Below, one piece after another: positions 6,443-7,671 of a DNA stretch of 7,671 nucleotides (the first letter of the stretch is position 1; each line of letters starts with the position of its first letter). Location: assembly GCA_028680875.1 (NCBI GenBank), contig JAQUJQ010000067.1, positions 1 through 7,671 on the forward strand. The letters are read 5' to 3'. The DNA is from Eubacteriales bacterium. Lineage in GTDB: Bacteria > Bacillota > Clostridia > Peptostreptococcales > Anaerovoracaceae. The notes beneath the pieces are model-generated. The model was not told the origin of the DNA, did no database searches, and was given only the letters and a program-made list of their open reading frames with translations. The position numbers and the translations under genes were made by a program.

Positions 6443-7671
6443 AGAGCAAAAAGAACCGTCTCTTTCGCTTTTAAAGAAACCCAAATACATTAGCATGGCT
6501 GCCATTCCCCAAAAGTAGGCCATCATATAAGGCTCTTCAAATATATTTTCAAAATAACAATGCACCAATACTCCACAAAGTCCGCTAAAGATACCTACAG
6601 CTAAAGCCTTTGGATTTCCTATAACCCGTACCAACGGGTCTTTTTGTTTAACCCGGCTTTCAACGGAAACCACTTCATAACCCAATCCACTGCGGTAAAT
6701 GGCCCGTACACCCCAAATCAACAATCCGGTCAGCAGAAGAATATAAAAGATGATACCCAGATAACCCATTTCCACCATGGTCTTAAGGTAGTAATTGTCC
6801 ATATAAAAATAGCTGAATTCCTCGGTCTCATCCAATATCTTATTATTCATTGCAACGGCTCCGCCAAAACGGCCTAAACCAAATCCGAGCCAGGGATTGT
6901 TTTCTGAAAGCAGCAACCTGCCGGTTTCCCAACGCAGTGCCCGGCCACCGATAGCCGAGGCCTCTGCATAATCGCTGGTAAAAAGATAGGTCAGTCGTGA
7001 AGTAATGGAAGGGATAAATACCAATACAGCTGCAATAGCTCCTCCCATCAATCCCAGCAGGCGGCGATCCATATATAGAGAAAAGATTATCACTGATACC
7101 ACGATACCTACCCAGGCTCCTCTGGAAAAAGTAAAGAGTAGACAAAGGCACATCATACCGGTTATACAAAAGAAGAAGATCTTTTCCCAAAGCTTTTTAC
7201 AATAATAAATCATCCCTGCAGCCATGGGTGCAATCATAACAATTAAAGATCCGAAAATGTTGGGGCTTCCTGTAAGAGAAAACACCCTGGTACGAACTCC
7301 CATCTCCGTCTGGGTAACCCAACTGGCCGGAATTGGAACAGCTATCACATATTGATAGACACCATGCAGGCATAACAGAGCCCCCATACCAAGAAAGGTA
7401 TAATAGATCACCTTAAAATCCCGATTATCCTCCACTAAGCGAATCAGGATAAAGAACCATATCATATATTCTACAACAGCCCGGTAACCGGCAAAAGCCA
7501 CAACAGGGTTTGGACTTATCATGGACATAAGAAACAATCCCACTGCCATAAATAAAAGCATATATCCATCTAATGGGGTTTCTCTACCTAACGCATCGGT
7601 CTGTCTTAGTGACCGCCTCCAAAGAAGTAAAATCAGAGCAACAAGAATGAATGCCTCTTCCCAAACAGCAG
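6428..7671 (-). CDS. O-antigen ligase/polymerase-like membrane protein (Wzy_C), N-terminus outside window
   Basis: At least 413 residues. The frame stays open through the right edge (…LRQTDALGRETPLDGYMLLF…), so the Met at 7561 is internal and the true start lies beyond 7671. The protein is polytopic, with about nine or more hydrophobic segments. Counting from Met7561, it has family signatures FTFSRGAWVGI (143-153), GRALRWETGRLLLSENNPWLGFGLGRFGG (206-234; Arg210, Trp211 and the G-x-G-x-G turn), and MDNYYLKTMVEMGYLG (254-269) in the place of the Wzy_C/WaaL loop. Such proteins polymerise or ligate undecaprenyl-linked oligosaccharides at the outer face of the membrane. Aspartate 255 stands where WaaL ligases often have the catalytic histidine, as in many Gram-positive polymerase-like members. 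The last 11 residues (RDGSFCSLFAS) come from an intergenic-type repeat. It converges on wecC. Polymerase versus ligase cannot be decided. Confidence 0.88.
   Translation of the reverse strand, partial: AVWEEAFILVALILLLWRRSLRQTDALGRETPLDGYMLLFMAVGLFLMSMISPNPVVAFAGYRAVVEYMIWFFILIRLVEDNRDFKVIYYTFLGMGALLCLHGVYQYVIAVPIPASWVTQTEMGVRTRVFSLTGSPNIFGSLIVMIAPMAAGMIYYCKKLWEKIFFFCITGMMCLCLLFTFSRGAWVGIVVSVIIFSLYMDRRLLGLMGGAIAAVLVFIPSITSRLTYLFTSDYAEASAIGGRALRWETGRLLLSENNPWLGFGLGRFGGAVAMNNKILDETEEFSYFYMDNYYLKTMVEMGYLGIIFYILLLTGLLIWGVRAIYRSGLGYEVVSVESRVKQKDPLVRVIGNPKALAVGIFSGLCGVLVHCYFENIFEEPYMMAYFWGMAAMLMYLGFFKSERDGSFCSLFAS
6441..6472. terminator. Possible bidirectional terminator between wecC and the Wzy-like gene
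   Basis: AAAGAG (6441-6446) pairs with CTCTTT (6460-6465) around a 13-nt loop; in the plus direction CGCTTTT follows, in the minus direction ATTTGCTT. The position just after the wecC stop (6440-6442) suits a terminator, but the stem is short and AT-rich. On the minus strand it lies inside the last codons of the Wzy-like gene, so it would act before that stop codon, which is unusual. Confidence 0.3.
6447..6465 (-). repeat. Dispersed 19-bp repeat, copy 2 (inside the Wzy-like C-terminus)
   Basis: On the minus strand this is an exact copy of the 19-mer at 4257-4275 (AAAGAGACGGTTCTTTTTG). It is read in frame by the Wzy-like gene and encodes RDGSFC of its C-terminal tail, and it begins 4 nt past the wecC stop. 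The opposite arm seen in the 4256-4306 hairpin is missing or degraded here. Confidence 0.8.

Noticed and set aside
3559..6472. CRISPR array
   Set aside because: The repeats are few, irregularly spaced, in opposite orientations and at gene ends, with no cas gene.
6843..7205. Minus-strand 115-codon frame and plus-strand 66- and 77-codon frames within the Wzy-like gene
   Set aside because: They are out-of-frame shadows of the Wzy-like gene without a ribosome binding site or domain.
7559..7561. Met at 7561 as the start of the Wzy-like protein
   Set aside because: The frame continues without a stop to the window edge and encodes hydrophobic, family-like sequence, so the gene is 5'-truncated by the window rather than starting here.

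Overview
The window looks like chromosomal DNA from a low-to-moderate-GC Firmicute, most likely a clostridium-type anaerobe. The reasons are AGGAGG-type ribosome binding sites, sigma-A-like promoters, protein families typical of Firmicutes, and REP-like intergenic hairpins carrying a GGGACGKTT-like core. The genus cannot be named from this sequence alone. There is no tRNA, rRNA, CRISPR array, transposase gene or phage module.

Layout, left to right. (1) 1-3505, all on the minus strand and so transcribed leftward: a CLC-type chloride/proton antiporter with a fused C-terminal TrkA-C domain (1916-3505), a type I ABC exporter half-transporter (177-1919; 4-bp ATGA overlap with clc), and the start of a uracil-DNA glycosylase gene (1-155, cut by the window edge). 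Spacing suggests one operon. A good promoter (-10 TATAAT at 3536-3541) sits just upstream of clc, and its -35 lies in the end of a perfect 60-bp palindrome (3559-3618). (2) 3626-4192, minus: a small amidase_3-family N-acetylmuramoyl-L-alanine amidase without a signal peptide. (3) 4315-7671: a cell-surface polysaccharide locus. It holds a GT26 (WecG/TagA/CpsF) glycosyltransferase on minus, a divergently transcribed WecC-type UDP-N-acetyl-D-mannosamine dehydrogenase on plus, and a convergent Wzy/O-antigen-ligase-like membrane protein on minus that runs off the right edge.

How the genes fit together. WecC makes UDP-ManNAcA. A GT26 enzyme next to it could transfer ManNAc or ManNAcA to an undecaprenyl-PP-linked sugar, and a Wzy-like protein could polymerise or ligate the product. 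This suggests an acidic, ManNAcA-containing wall polymer. The initiating transferase (TagO/WecA) and the 2-epimerase (WecB/MnaA) are not in the window. The amidase is a peptidoglycan hydrolase. The clc-ABC-ung cluster is probably housekeeping: ion exchange, export and DNA repair.

The least ordinary material is non-coding: a small family of REP-like inverted repeats occupies three intergenic sites (3559-3618, 4256-4306, about 6441-6472). One copy appears to supply the clc -35 element, and another encodes the last residues of the Wzy-like protein. I found no convincing new multi-gene system. Every gene belongs to a recognised family. No stretch over 300 bases lacks a gene; the four larger gaps are each about 120 nt and are described in the features.
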